Shown here: in pieces, positions 9,307 through 18,340 of the stretch
Layout of the letters: each line of letters starts with the position of its first letter
How positions within the stretch are numbered: position 1 is the stretch's first letter
DNA from: Noviherbaspirillum autotrophicum
GTDB lineage: Bacteria > Pseudomonadota > Gammaproteobacteria > Burkholderiales > Burkholderiaceae_D
Length of the DNA stretch: 64,000 nucleotides
Assembly (NCBI RefSeq): GCF_000818395.1
Contig: NZ_JWJG01000028.1
Location: forward strand, 2,525,195 to 2,589,194
Direction of reading: 5' to 3'
Notes under the pieces: model-generated
What the model saw: the letters and a program-made list of their open reading frames with translations, nothing else
Told to the model about the DNA's origin: nothing
Databases searched by the model: none
Made by a program: the position numbers and the translations under genes

Positions 9307-11106
9307 TCAGAACACAATCCCCAGCGACAGGTGCGGCCGGATATTCCCACCCTGAAAACCGTAGGCCAAGTCGCCGTTGACCGGCCCTACCGGGCTGCGC
9401 CAGCGCGCCCCGATGCCCACCGCATGGAAAAAGTTCTTGCCGCTCCAGCGGTCAGTCGCGGCGCCCGCGTCGTAGAACAGCGCCGCACCCCATTTTTCCG
9501 ACATCCAGCGCTGGTACTCAATGCCGCCGGTGACCAGATAGCGCGTGGGATAGACGATGCCATTGCGTTCGTTGCCGATGCTCTGATACCCATAGCCGCG
9601 CACCGATTCTGCACCTCCGGCGCGAAACAGCAAGGATGCCGGGATTTCGGCGTTGCCGCCCCTGGATACGACTGCGCCCAGTTCACCGCGCAAAACGACC
9701 AGGTCGCGCCGTCCGACCGGGTGGTACTGGCGCACACGGCCATAGAAGCGAAAGAAGGATTGGTCCGTCAGCACGTTGTGCAGCGCGGCCCCGGCTTCGA
9801 ACGCCGCGATGTGGCCGCGTCGCGGGAACAGCGGATTATCGACCTGGCGGCGGGTCAGCGCTACGCCCGCCATCAGCGCGCTGTGGGTGCCGGGCTCGAC
9901 CACGGTGTCGGGCGGCAGCGTACTGGTGCCCAGCTGCTGCAAACGGTCGCTGTAGTATTCGAGGGTATAGGACAAATCGCTCCGGTCACTGTTGCGGGTG
10001 CGGCGCAGGCCGGTGCGCTTGCTGCGCAGGTCGATTCCTTCGAGCGTGGTGCGCTCGACCGAGCCATGGCCGCTATTGACCCAGGCGCCTTCGCCAGGCG
10101 GCATCGCCAGTTCCAGCGCGCCGGACTGGCGGCGCTGTTCCAGGCGGGTCTGGGTGTCGAATACCCACGCGCGATCGAACAGGTTGTAGTAGGAGTAGCG
10201 GCCTTCCAGATGGGCGCCCGTATCGGTGGCATAGCCGGCGCCGGCGCGCATCCGCTGCGCGGGATATTCCGTCACGTGCACGTCGACCGGTGCGCGCTGT
10301 GCATGCGCCGGGCTCTTGTCGATGTCGACCACCACGTTGCTGAAGTACGGCGTGCGCTGGATCTGGTGCTGCAGTTCGAGCAGCCGGTCGGCACTGTATT
10401 CCTCATCCGTCCACAATGGATTGACATTGTTGATGATGCTTTCCGGGTAGCGGCTGGCGCCGCTGATGCGCAGCGCGCCGAACGTGAACAGCGGGCCGCG
10501 GTCATAGTCGACTTCCAGATCGGCCTGGGTCAGGTCGGGGTAGATGCGGGCCTGCGACCGGGCGATGCGCGCGGCCGGATAGCGGCGCTGCTGCAGGCTT
10601 TGCAGGCCGGCTTGCTTGGCCGCGGCCCAGTCATCCTGGCGGAATGGCGCACCCGGCTGCAGTTCCCATTGACGACGTATCTGTTCCGCCTGCGACACCG
10701 TATCCTCGTTCCCGGCGCCGCTCAGGAGCACGTCGAGATGGGCGACGGCGGTGCGCGTCCCCGGCACCACCTTCAGTCGCACCACGGTCGCGCCGGCTTC
10801 GCTGTCGACATTGAGTTCGGTCTGCGCCAGGAAATAGCCTTCGGTCGACGCCAGCCGTGTGACCTGTGCCGCTGCGGTATCGAGCATGAAATTGAACTGG
10901 TCTTCGTTCAGATCGTCGCGGTCTTGGTAGCGGATCAGGTCGAGATGCGCCGACAGCAGTTCGTGCAAGGGTTCCGGCGCATCCAGTTCGACGCGGTAGG
11001 CGGCCTGCGCCCACGGACCGGCGGTGATGAAAAGCAGGCATGCGAGGCGGGAAAGGAGGCGGCGTGAACTGAATGCCGATAACCGCAAAAACCGTAATGC
11101 GCTCAA
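9307..11106 (-). CDS. tamA: TamA, outer-membrane BamA-family protein
   Basis: 599 aa, Omp85 family. A signal peptide (RLACLLFITAGPWAQA) is followed by POTRA-like domains (residues ~35-270) and a C-terminal beta-barrel carrying the conserved RGYGYQSIG segment (VRGY box) and a barrel end FQGGNIRPHLSLGIVF with terminal Phe. The frame begins at a TTG preceded by AGGGA; no nearby upstream ATG is available, so a TTG start is likely. It is the partner of TamB, encoded immediately downstream. Confidence 0.93.
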   Translation of the reverse strand: MSALRFLRLSAFSSRRLLSRLACLLFITAGPWAQAAYRVELDAPEPLHELLSAHLDLIRYQDRDDLNEDQFNFMLDTAAAQVTRLASTEGYFLAQTELNVDSEAGATVVRLKVVPGTRTAVAHLDVLLSGAGNEDTVSQAEQIRRQWELQPGAPFRQDDWAAAKQAGLQSLQQRRYPAARIARSQARIYPDLTQADLEVDYDRGPLFTFGALRISGASRYPESIINNVNPLWTDEEYSADRLLELQHQIQRTPYFSNVVVDIDKSPAHAQRAPVDVHVTEYPAQRMRAGAGYATDTGAHLEGRYSYYNLFDRAWVFDTQTRLEQRRQSGALELAMPPGEGAWVNSGHGSVERTTLEGIDLRSKRTGLRRTRNSDRSDLSYTLEYYSDRLQQLGTSTLPPDTVVEPGTHSALMAGVALTRRQVDNPLFPRRGHIAAFEAGAALHNVLTDQSFFRFYGRVRQYHPVGRRDLVVLRGELGAVVSRGGNAEIPASLLFRAGGAESVRGYGYQSIGNERNGIVYPTRYLVTGGIEYQRWMSEKWGAALFYDAGAATDRWSGKNFFHAVGIGARWRSPVGPVNGDLAYGFQGGNIRPHLSLGIVF

Positions 11107-11318
11107 ATCTTTCCCTATGCGTCAGCGTCTTGCCCCCGTGTCGGGAGCGGATACGCTGCCATTGTGCAACAGTAGGGCGTTGTGTGCAAATTGACAAGTC
11201 AAGCTGAGGCATGAATGCCGCGTGAAGCGCACTTGCGGCCAATGTCTGACTGACGCGCCGGAAAAGGGGCTGCAATGACTGGAAAATGCGCGTTACTGGG
11301 AAGGTAAAGGCGTTCGCC

Positions 11319-11768
11319 TCAATCGGCGCCGGACGCGTCAATGTCGATCAGCGGCAGCCCGCTTTCCGCGTCCATGGTACGCCGCAGGTGGCGCGGCGAT
11401 TCGATCAACATGACTTCCAGCGTTGGGCGCACACAGGCTTTTAGCAAGTGTCCGCCATGCGCGCTGCCATCGCGCTTGCCGACGACGACATGGGCATGGA
11501 TTTTCGGTCGCGATTCATGCAGGGCAACATCTCCGACTAGCGTCAATACCTCGACTTGTTCTCGCAGCGGGATTTCCTCGTAATCCTTGCTGTCCCAGTT
11601 GAAATAGCCGAGGACGGCGGAGCTGAATGCGCCGATGGCGCTGAACCGTGCCGATGAAATGCCTTGCTGGTCGCAAAATCCCTGCAGGCTCGACACGGCC
11701 TCGTCGCCGGTTTCCATGATCAGCGCATAGGTGCGCTCCGCAGCGTCATTGATGAGTTTGTAGCGCAT
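11319..11768 (-). CDS. PPC (DUF296) domain protein
   Basis: 149 aa, the PPC/DUF296 fold. It begins MRYKLINDAAERTYALIMETGDE and carries the metal-binding pattern IHAHVVVGKRDGSAHGGHLL (HxH followed by HGGH). Family members are described as DNA-binding-like proteins, but single-domain bacterial versions have no settled function. The open frame runs far upstream through the GH15 gene in antisense; the ATG at 11768 is the only start giving the canonical N-terminus. Divergent from the GH15 gene. Confidence 0.85.
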   Translation of the reverse strand: MRYKLINDAAERTYALIMETGDEAVSSLQGFCDQQGISSARFSAIGAFSSAVLGYFNWDSKDYEEIPLREQVEVLTLVGDVALHESRPKIHAHVVVGKRDGSAHGGHLLKACVRPTLEVMLIESPRHLRRTMDAESGLPLIDIDASGAD

Positions 11769-11942
11769 GTTCTCTCCGTCGCAGGTGCTATGCCAGCCCT
11801 GGTTTCGGCTCTGGCTTAACTGCGAGACCGCGGTTTCTGCAAAAGATTCGGCGGGCCGCGAGGCAATGCAACTTGTCATTGCCTTGTTGGTCACAACTTT
11901 TACTTGCCGCAAGCGCCGCCACTGATGGAATCGCCCCCCGAC

Positions 11943-13781
11943 ATGAATCCACAAGAAAACCGGTATCCGCCGATTGCCGACTATGCGCTGATCAGTGACT
12001 GTCATTGCGCAGCATTGGTCTCGACAAGCGGATCGATTGACTGGTGTTGCATGCCGCGCATCGATTCCGACAGTTGCTTCGGCCGCCTGCTCGACTGGGA
12101 TGGTGGCGGCAATTACGCGATTTGCCCGACATCGGATCAGACCCGGGTGACACGGCGCTACCTGCCAGAAACCATGGTGCTGGAAACTTGCTTCAGCACG
12201 CCGCAAGGTCAGGTTCGGCTCTACGACTTCTTTGCAATGGACGGCAATGCCAGCGCGCAGTCGAACTTCGAGCTGGTGCGCCTGATCGAGGGCGTGTCCG
12301 GCACCGTCGATCTGCGCGTCGACATCACCCCGCGCTTCGATTACGGCGAAATCATTCCGCGTGTGCGGAGCAAGGGACATGACACGTACACCGCGATCGG
12401 CAGCAACATGGGCCTGGTGATCCGGTCCGATATCCCGCTTGAGGTGGTCCGGCATCGCGAACTCACCGCCGGCTTTTGCGTAAGTGCCGGACAACGGATC
12501 AGCCTGTCCGTGCGCTTTGAACCTCCGGAACTGATCGATAACGCGCCGGCGCCGTCGCCGCCTCCAGAGGGGCAGCGCAGCGATGCGAGCTTCGAACGGA
12601 CGTGCGCGTGGTGGCACGATTGGTCGCAGCGCATCCGCCAGCCCTGCGAATTGGACGAGCAAAGCCTGCGCTCGGCGATCGTCTTGAAATCGCTGAGCTT
12701 CGAGCGCACCGGCGCGATCGTGGCGGCACCGACGACATCCCTTCCCGAATGGGTAGGCGGATCGCGCAACTGGGATTACCGGTTCAGCTGGGTGCGCGAC
12801 TCGGTGTTCACCGTGCGCGCGCTGTACCGGCTCGGCTGCAAACGGGAGTCCGACCGTTTCCTGCAATTCGTCCAGCGCAGTTCGGCCGGCAGTGCCGCAG
12901 AACTGCAGATCATGTACGGGGTGGACGGCAAGCGCCGCTTGACCGAGGTCGAACTGGACGGACTGGAAGGCTATCGCGGTTCGCATCCGGTTCGCATCGG
13001 CAATCTTGCATCGCTCCAGAACCAGCATGACATCTATGGCGAAATCCTGGAGCTGGCGTGGATATGGCATGACCAAGGCGGCGATATCGAATTGCAATAC
13101 TGGGATTTCCTGGTCGACGTGGTCAATGCCTGCTGCGAAAAATGGCAGGAAAGGGATTACGGCATCTGGGAGTTTCGCGATGGACCGCGCCATCACGTTC
13201 ATTCCAAGGCGATGTGCTGGAGCGCGCTGGAATATGGAATCAGGCTGGCACAGGAAAGGCAGTTGCCCGCGCCACTGGAACGATGGATCGATACCCGCCG
13301 TCGCATACGGGAAGCAATCGAAAGCGACGGTTACGATGCGCAGCGCGGCATTTTCATCCAGTCGTTTGGAAAAGATTACCTCGATGCGGCGCTGTTGCGC
13401 CTACCGCGCATCGGCTTTATCGCTTACGATGATCCGCGCATGATACGCACGACCGATGCGATCCGGACCGGACTCGACTGCGGTGGACTGCTGCTGCGCT
13501 ACAACTCACCCGATGGGCTGGCGGGCCGGGAAGGTACGTTTGTGCCGTGCACTTTCTGGCTGGTCGACTGTCTCGCGCAGCAGGGAAGGCAGGAGCTGGC
13601 ATGGAGCTATTACCGGCGAGGATTGCAGTGCGCGAATTCGCTGGGTTTGTTTTCCGAAGAGTTTGATCTGACCAGCGGACAGATGCTGGGGAATTTTCCC
13701 CAGGCGCTGACCCATGTATCCCAGATCATGGCGCGCATTGCACTGGCTAAAGCGGAGCTGTCCAAGTCTCAACCGACGTGA
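11943..13781 (+). CDS. Glycoside hydrolase family 15 protein (trehalase/glucoamylase-like)
   Basis: 612 aa. An N-terminal GH15 beta-sandwich begins YPPIADYALISDCHCAALVS and contains SGSIDWCCMPRIDSD. The (alpha/alpha)6 catalytic barrel shows GGSRNWDYRFSWVRDSVF and a late REGTFVPCTFWLVDCLA block carrying the probable catalytic Glu. No signal peptide, so cytoplasmic. In bacteria such proteins are often trehalases or act on maltose-type glucosides; substrate cannot be told here. I took the ATG at 11943; an in-frame ATG at 11925 and a TTG at 11904 are alternatives, and none has a convincing Shine-Dalgarno. Confidence 0.87.
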   Translation: MNPQENRYPPIADYALISDCHCAALVSTSGSIDWCCMPRIDSDSCFGRLLDWDGGGNYAICPTSDQTRVTRRYLPETMVLETCFSTPQGQVRLYDFFAMDGNASAQSNFELVRLIEGVSGTVDLRVDITPRFDYGEIIPRVRSKGHDTYTAIGSNMGLVIRSDIPLEVVRHRELTAGFCVSAGQRISLSVRFEPPELIDNAPAPSPPPEGQRSDASFERTCAWWHDWSQRIRQPCELDEQSLRSAIVLKSLSFERTGAIVAAPTTSLPEWVGGSRNWDYRFSWVRDSVFTVRALYRLGCKRESDRFLQFVQRSSAGSAAELQIMYGVDGKRRLTEVELDGLEGYRGSHPVRIGNLASLQNQHDIYGEILELAWIWHDQGGDIELQYWDFLVDVVNACCEKWQERDYGIWEFRDGPRHHVHSKAMCWSALEYGIRLAQERQLPAPLERWIDTRRRIREAIESDGYDAQRGIFIQSFGKDYLDAALLRLPRIGFIAYDDPRMIRTTDAIRTGLDCGGLLLRYNSPDGLAGREGTFVPCTFWLVDCLAQQGRQELAWSYYRRGLQCANSLGLFSEEFDLTSGQMLGNFPQALTHVSQIMARIALAKAELSKSQPT

Positions 13782-13895
13782 GTGAGATCGCCAGCACTTG
13801 GCGCGTGGAAGCGACATGTTAACGCCGTGCATTTCATTGCAATAAATCTCATCAATGGAATACGGTCATGTGCCGGCGATGCATCTTTGCGATCT

Positions 13896-13909
13896 TTGAC
13901 CCGAGTCAA
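13896..13909. promoter_or_regulatory. FNR/Anr-type operator
   Basis: TTGAC-CCGA-GTCAA, a dyad of the FNR class (TTGAT-N4-ATCAA, with TTGAC common in Anr sites). It is centred about 117 bases before the hemerythrin start at 14020. An oxygen-responsive promoter before an O2-binding protein gene is sensible. Confidence 0.6.
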
Positions 13910-14019
13910 ACGGGCGGGATGACTTGCGAATGCGGATGGAATACAGTCGATACAGGACTTCGATACAACTGCCGGTCATCTCCATACCGCAATGGCCGGC
14001 CATGAATGTGGAGCTAATT

Positions 14020-14478
14020 ATGAGCATCCCCGTATGGTCGTCTCAGATGGAACTTGGCATTCCAGACCTGGACAGCGCGCACAAGGCATTTTTCGCAGAG
14101 CTTGCGCACATCACAGCGGCGCCCGACGATCAATTCGGCGCGCTCTTCTTTCTCCTTATCGCCAAACTGGAGCGCGATTTCGAGGAAGAGGAAGAATTAA
14201 TGGAAAGAATAGATTTCCCAGCGCTGAATAGCCACCGCGAGCAGCATGCAAGAATCCTGAGCGGCTTGCATCATGTCGTTCCGCACGTGATGAACGGTGA
14301 GATCGAGAGCGGGCGGCAGGCGATCGAGTTACTGCAGGAATGGTTCCTGTTTCATTTGACTACAATGGATCTGGCATTGGCGGTGGCGGTCGATCTGGAC
14401 AATGGGGCCGACGGCCTGCCAGAGTCGATTGTGGCCCAGGCAACTCAGGAACACGTGCAGGATCAGTCCAGGAACTGA
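14020..14478 (+). CDS. Bacteriohemerythrin-like protein
   Basis: 152 aa, single hemerythrin domain. The di-iron ligands can be followed in order: His in DSAHKAFF, Glu in the EEEEELM stretch, two His in HREQHARIL, His in FLFHLTTMD and the closing Asp of that segment. It reversibly binds O2 and may store, sense or deliver oxygen. The start at 14020 has GGAG upstream; an in-frame ATG at 13924 would overlap the leader. A second, different hemerythrin lies at 28049. An FNR-type operator upstream suggests control by oxygen. Confidence 0.88.
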   Translation: MSIPVWSSQMELGIPDLDSAHKAFFAELAHITAAPDDQFGALFFLLIAKLERDFEEEEELMERIDFPALNSHREQHARILSGLHHVVPHVMNGEIESGRQAIELLQEWFLFHLTTMDLALAVAVDLDNGADGLPESIVAQATQEHVQDQSRN

Positions 14479-14575
14479 TTGATCAACTAACCGGGGTGGC
14501 CAAGGGCCGACCGAAGGTGGTGCCAGGCAGGGCGCGCCACCTGCCGAGGTGGCTGATTCCATGCACGAGCACGGC

Positions 14576-15037
14576 CTATGAGTTCGTCGCGCGCCAGGTG
14601 CCGTCCGCCTGGCGGCAGGCTGTGCCGTAAATTTTCTCCTTCTTGCCGCCGACGACACCGTCGACCGTGTATTCCCTGCATGGCGTTCCCGAGGCTTCAT
14701 AGGTACGCGTCGGCGTCACGGTGTACTGGTTGCCACTATCCGGATTGCGCCAGTGCGACGAGGCGCCGGTGCGGTCGGTTTCGAGCGCGCGCGTAACTTT
14801 GAGACGGTCGGTGTCGTCCATCGAGCGGCCGATCGCGCCACCGATAAGTGCACCTGCCAGCGATCCTGCGATGGTGGCGGCTGTCCTGCCATCGCCTCCA
14901 CCCACCTGCGATCCGAGCACACCACCAAGAACTCCGCCGAGCACGGTGCCGGTCTGTTCTTGCGTGGGAGTAGTATTGCAGCCAGCGAGGCTCAGACCGC
15001 AGCATACGATTGTGCAATGAATGAACGAGCGTTTCAT
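14576..15037 (-). CDS. Glycine-zipper outer-membrane lipoprotein (17 kDa antigen/SlyB-like)
   Basis: 153 aa from the ATG at 15037. Lipoprotein signal MKRSFIHCTIVCCGLSLAGC with lipobox LAGC, then a glycine-zipper 2TM stretch (VLGGVLGGVLGSQVGGG and GSLAGALIGGAIG), then a polar Cys-containing C-terminal domain. Such proteins stabilise or span the outer membrane. An FNR-type operator at 15102-15115 lies about 70 bases upstream, well placed for activation. Confidence 0.85.
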   Translation of the reverse strand: MKRSFIHCTIVCCGLSLAGCNTTPTQEQTGTVLGGVLGGVLGSQVGGGDGRTAATIAGSLAGALIGGAIGRSMDDTDRLKVTRALETDRTGASSHWRNPDSGNQYTVTPTRTYEASGTPCREYTVDGVVGGKKEKIYGTACRQADGTWRATNS

Positions 15038-15101
15038 CAACGATATCCTTCCCTGGAAAGTATTGTTCACAAAAGGATATCGACGGCATCCCCTTGCTGC
15101 C

Positions 15102-15115
15102 TTGACTGGAGTCAA
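15102..15115. promoter_or_regulatory. FNR/Anr-type operator
   Basis: TTGAC-TGGA-GTCAA, the same half-sites as the operator at 13896. Its centre is about 71 bases upstream of the lipoprotein start at 15037, leaving room for a -41.5 type activated promoter. Confidence 0.6.
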
Positions 15116-15343
15116 TCAGTCAAGGCAAGGTGCGCTGCTTGATGGTGAAGGGCGTGTAAAGATTGGTATCGCGGCCTGGGAGTCGGTGATTGCCGGGTTC
15201 AGGAAAGTGTGAAGTAATACAATCAGCTGCACGCTTACCAGGCTGGTTTGCCCTCTGCAGTCGATGAAGAAGGTGGATTGCGGCGAGTGCAAGCGAAGGC
15301 GAGAACTGCAGAGCGGTCGGTGTTGTCGCTGGCGCGCTTCAGC

Positions 15344-15652
15344 TTAGTGCAAGGTGTGATATGCCTTGCGAATCATGGTAAGTGCAACCGGCAGGCATTC
15401 ATGGTTTTCCAAATCGGCTGGCTGGTTTACCTTCGGGACATATCCCCAACGGGAAGAACGCACCATGCGAATATATTTCATGTCGAGGTCGCCGGCTTCT
15501 TCCAGCGTCCGCAACGCTTCCTTTTCAATTTCATGCACCAGGCGCCACGTCAAGACGCGTCCCGCCGTGCGATGGCGTTCCACGATCGCATCTACGGCGA
15601 GTGCCAGCCTTGCCTGGACCGCATGCAATTTATGGCCTTCAAAGAGTTTCAT
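15344..15652 (-). CDS. LexA-controlled hypothetical protein, 102 aa
   Basis: Unrecognised protein, MKLFEGHKLHAVQARLALAV onwards. It is predicted mainly helical, with charged segments (RLVHEIEKEALRTLEEAG) and no signal or membrane segment. A perfect 20-bp LexA-type palindrome lies at 15681-15700, ending just 28 bases upstream of the start codon. An AGGAG sits 13 bases before the ATG, which is a long spacing. Together with the gene at 1830 this gives two small unknown proteins behind SOS boxes in one window. No function proposed. Confidence 0.65.
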   Translation of the reverse strand: MKLFEGHKLHAVQARLALAVDAIVERHRTAGRVLTWRLVHEIEKEALRTLEEAGDLDMKYIRMVRSSRWGYVPKVNQPADLENHECLPVALTMIRKAYHTLH

Positions 15653-15680
15653 CCGACGTCACTTACTCCTAGGGTTGAAG

Positions 15681-15700
15681 TACTGTATGCGCATACAGTA
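15681..15700. promoter_or_regulatory. LexA (SOS) box, perfect palindrome
   Basis: TACTGTATGC followed by its exact reverse complement, giving the CTGT-N8-ACAG core with matching TA flanks. It lies immediately upstream of the minus-strand gene 15344-15652, where LexA would block the promoter. The remaining sequence up to 15972 is AT-rich and shows no gene. Confidence 0.85.
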
Positions 15701-15972
15701 TAAGGCAAAATGCGTCGCCTTTCTATGAGGCTTCGCAAACCTCTTTTCAGACTTTGTTTGCGACAAATTTTTTGTTAAGAAAAATTTCAGATAATCAACA
15801 GTTGCACACGACCCGACTTTCTACTCGGAATGCAAAGTTAATATCTTGCAAACGGAAAAGGCCGGGTGATTTCCTTTTCTGCAACTAAATGCTTTAAGGA
15901 AATTAAGAAAGGGATTGGACGCCGAGCACGAACACAAGTTCGCTCGCGTTACCGAAAATCAATGAGCGGGAG

Positions 15973-16911
15973 TTACACCGAAGCGGGCAGGCTCGTTCCG
16001 GTTTGAAAATGTTGCAATGCGCATTCCATGATCGTGCGCTTCATCAGTTCCGCCGAAGTCGATAGTTGACGGCTTTTCAACCAGACAATAGCAAAATGCG
16101 TTTGCAGTTGCGGCGGCAGCGGCAGGTTCAGGCGAACCAATTCGCGCCGCCTGATCTGGTCTTGCACGGCACTGGGTGGCGAGAAAAACAGCACGTCAGT
16201 GAGCGCCGCGCTGGCGCGCAACAGTCCAAAGTCGTTACTTGCAACTGCACTGGCTGACAGCATTCCGGCAGGCAGTTCGGGATACATGGCCAGCACTCTT
16301 TCCAGCTCTTTCGGAATTTTTGTCAGGCCGGTGAACGGATACCTTTGCAAGTCCGACAGCGCCGGCTTTTTCTTTTTGAGCAGCGCGTGGCCGCTACGTA
16401 CATAGACGCAGATCGGCTCGGCCGGCAGCTGCACCAGTTCGAATTCGATGATGTCTTCCAGCTCGCGCGAGTCGGCGACGAAAAAATCGATTTCGCCGTT
16501 CAGTAGCATGTGCTTCTGCTGATCCCAGTAGCCCGACTCGACGGCAATCTGCACATTGGCGGCAACCTCGCGCAGGCGCGCCAGCGCAATCGGAATCAGG
16601 GAAGAACACAGCACGGTGCCGGCAGCGATGCGCACGGAGCCGTTTGCCTGCCGCTTGATCAGGTCGATTTCGGTATGCAGCTGCTGCACATCCGACAGCA
16701 GGGAGCTCGAACGCGACAGCAGCCACTGGCCGACAGGGGTCAGGCGCACGCCGCGCGATAATCGCTCGAACAGCACGACGTCGAGATCCTCTTCCAGCGT
16801 GCGGATGCTTTTCGACAGCGCCGGCTGCGAGATATTCAGCCTGGCGCTTGCCTTGTGCACATTGCCGGATTCGGCCAGCGTCACGAAATGCTGCAACTGC
16901 TTCAGGTTCAT
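15973..16911 (-). CDS. LysR-family transcriptional regulator
   Basis: 312 aa from MNLKQLQHFVTLAESGNVHK. The N-terminal winged HTH (residues ~1-60, SARLNISQPALSKSIRTLEE) is followed by the ligand-binding LysR substrate domain. The frame is open for seven further residues to 16932. It is divergent from the 2-hydroxyacid dehydrogenase operon, and a perfect dyad at 16947-16967 lies between them. It probably controls that operon in response to a substrate or intermediate. Confidence 0.92.
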   Translation of the reverse strand: MNLKQLQHFVTLAESGNVHKASARLNISQPALSKSIRTLEEDLDVVLFERLSRGVRLTPVGQWLLSRSSSLLSDVQQLHTEIDLIKRQANGSVRIAAGTVLCSSLIPIALARLREVAANVQIAVESGYWDQQKHMLLNGEIDFFVADSRELEDIIEFELVQLPAEPICVYVRSGHALLKKKKPALSDLQRYPFTGLTKIPKELERVLAMYPELPAGMLSASAVASNDFGLLRASAALTDVLFFSPPSAVQDQIRRRELVRLNLPLPPQLQTHFAIVWLKSRQLSTSAELMKRTIMECALQHFQTGTSLPASV

Positions 16912-16946
16912 CCGATAACTCCGGGATATCAATCGCCATATTAAAT

Positions 16947-16967
16947 CTCATTGGACAGTGCAATGAG
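16947..16967. promoter_or_regulatory. Probable LysR operator
   Basis: Perfect inverted repeat CTCATTG-N7-CAATGAG in the divergent intergenic region between the LysR gene and the operon it faces. It contains the T-N11-A core typical of LysR-type recognition sites (T at 16951, A at 16963). Confidence 0.7.
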
Positions 16968-17086
16968 CCATGCCAGATACTAAGCCAAACTATCGCCGCG
17001 CCGGTAGGGGATGCATTCGGAAACGCCGCGTGGCATGACCACGGGCGTCGGCCGGCACACAATAATCCAGTTCGTGGAGACACCGT

Positions 17087-18340
17087 ATGCCGCATGACCA
17101 ATCGCTTTTTCTGCAACCCGCCAGCGCCGGCGACTACCGGGAACTGGCGCGCCGGCGCCTGCCACGCCAGTTTTTCGACTATCTCGATGGCGGTGCCTAT
17201 GGCGAGGCGACGATGCGCGCCAACAGCGACAATCTTCGTTCGGTGCTGCTTCGCCAGAGGGTGATGCGCGACGTGTCGCGTATCGACTTGCGCACCGAAG
17301 TACTCGGGCAGCAGCTCGCCATGCCGGTCGTGCTCGGCCCGGTCGGATTGGCGGGTATGTTCGCGCGGCGCGGGGAAGTGCAGGCAGCCAGTGCCGCGCA
17401 AGGTGCTGGAATTCCATTTTGCGAATCGACCGTCTCGATCTGCTCGATCGAGGAAGTACGCGCCGTAAGTGCACCATTCTGGTATCAGCTATATGTGATG
17501 CGCGACCGCGGATATGTCCGGGAACTGCTTCAGCGCGCGCATGCGGCGGGATGCCCGGTGCTGCTGCTGACCGTCGACCTAGCCGTCGTCGGCGCGCGGT
17601 ACCGCGACGTGCGCAACGGTGTGACCGCCATAAAAAGCATCAAGGGCAGGCTGGCCCGTGCCTGGGACTTCGCCTCGCATCCTTCCTGGCTGGCGGATGT
17701 CGCGCTGGGCGGCAAGCCGCTGGTGTTCGGAAACCTGCGCGAGGTGCTGCCGCATGCGCAAAGTCTGACCGAATTCCGGTCGTGGATCGATGCGCAATTC
17801 GATCCGTCCGTTACCTGGGACGACTTGGGATGGCTGCGCGACAACTGGCCGGGAAAGATCGTTGCCAAAGGCATTCTGGATGCCGACGATGCGCGCATTG
17901 CCGCCGACATCGGCCTGGATGGCGTGGTTGTTTCCAACCACGGCGGACGCCAGCTGGATGGCGTGCCGTCGGCTATTTCGGCATTGCCCGCGGTGGTCGA
18001 AGCAGTGGGCGACCGGATCGAGGTGCTGGTCGACGGCGGCATTCGCAGCGGCCTTGACGTGGTCAAGGCATTAGCGCTGGGCGCACGTGCCTGCCTGTTG
18101 GGGCGCGCCTGGGCTTACGCCTTGGCCGCACGCGGCGGCGCAGGTGTGTCGCACGTGCTCGACATCTTGCACAAGGAAATGGAAGTCGCCATGGCCCTGA
18201 CGGCATGCCCCGACGTGCATTCGATCACGCGCGGCGCGCTGGCCAGCGTTTCAGGATGGCGGTCGCAGCACGACAGCGGAGACGGCAAACACGAAGAGAG
18301 GAGGGCGCAATGCGGCAGTATCAAAGCGATGTCGTCATAA
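17087..18340 (+). CDS. FMN-dependent alpha-hydroxyacid dehydrogenase (LldD/MdlB family)
   Basis: 417 aa. TIM-barrel FMN enzyme oxidising a 2-hydroxyacid to a 2-oxoacid. The FMN and active-site segment SNHGGRQLDG carries the catalytic His, followed by DGGIRSGLDVVKALALGARA. The N-terminus shows the usual RLPRQFFDYLDGGAYGEATM. The C-terminus (after about residue 385) is extended and overlaps the next gene by 31 bases. The neighbouring TPP-dependent enzyme suggests a substrate other than plain L-lactate, by analogy with mandelate dehydrogenase plus benzoylformate decarboxylase. Confidence 0.88.
   Translation: MPHDQSLFLQPASAGDYRELARRRLPRQFFDYLDGGAYGEATMRANSDNLRSVLLRQRVMRDVSRIDLRTEVLGQQLAMPVVLGPVGLAGMFARRGEVQAASAAQGAGIPFCESTVSICSIEEVRAVSAPFWYQLYVMRDRGYVRELLQRAHAAGCPVLLLTVDLAVVGARYRDVRNGVTAIKSIKGRLARAWDFASHPSWLADVALGGKPLVFGNLREVLPHAQSLTEFRSWIDAQFDPSVTWDDLGWLRDNWPGKIVAKGILDADDARIAADIGLDGVVVSNHGGRQLDGVPSAISALPAVVEAVGDRIEVLVDGGIRSGLDVVKALALGARACLLGRAWAYALAARGGAGVSHVLDILHKEMEVAMALTACPDVHSITRGALASVSGWRSQHDSGDGKHEERRAQCGSIKAMSS

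Noticed and set aside
9331-11067. Long plus-strand open frame (578 codons) covering almost all of tamA.
   Set aside because: Antisense shadow of a clearly real gene in GC-rich DNA; the translation is repetitive Ala/Arg/Gln with no recognisable domain.
11189-11202. TTGA-CAAG-TCAA upstream of tamA, considered as an FNR box.
   Set aside because: The half-sites are two bases too close together for FNR.
11769-13202. Upstream extension of the PPC-domain frame (to 627 codons).
   Set aside because: It runs antisense to the GH15 gene; the conserved protein begins at 11768.
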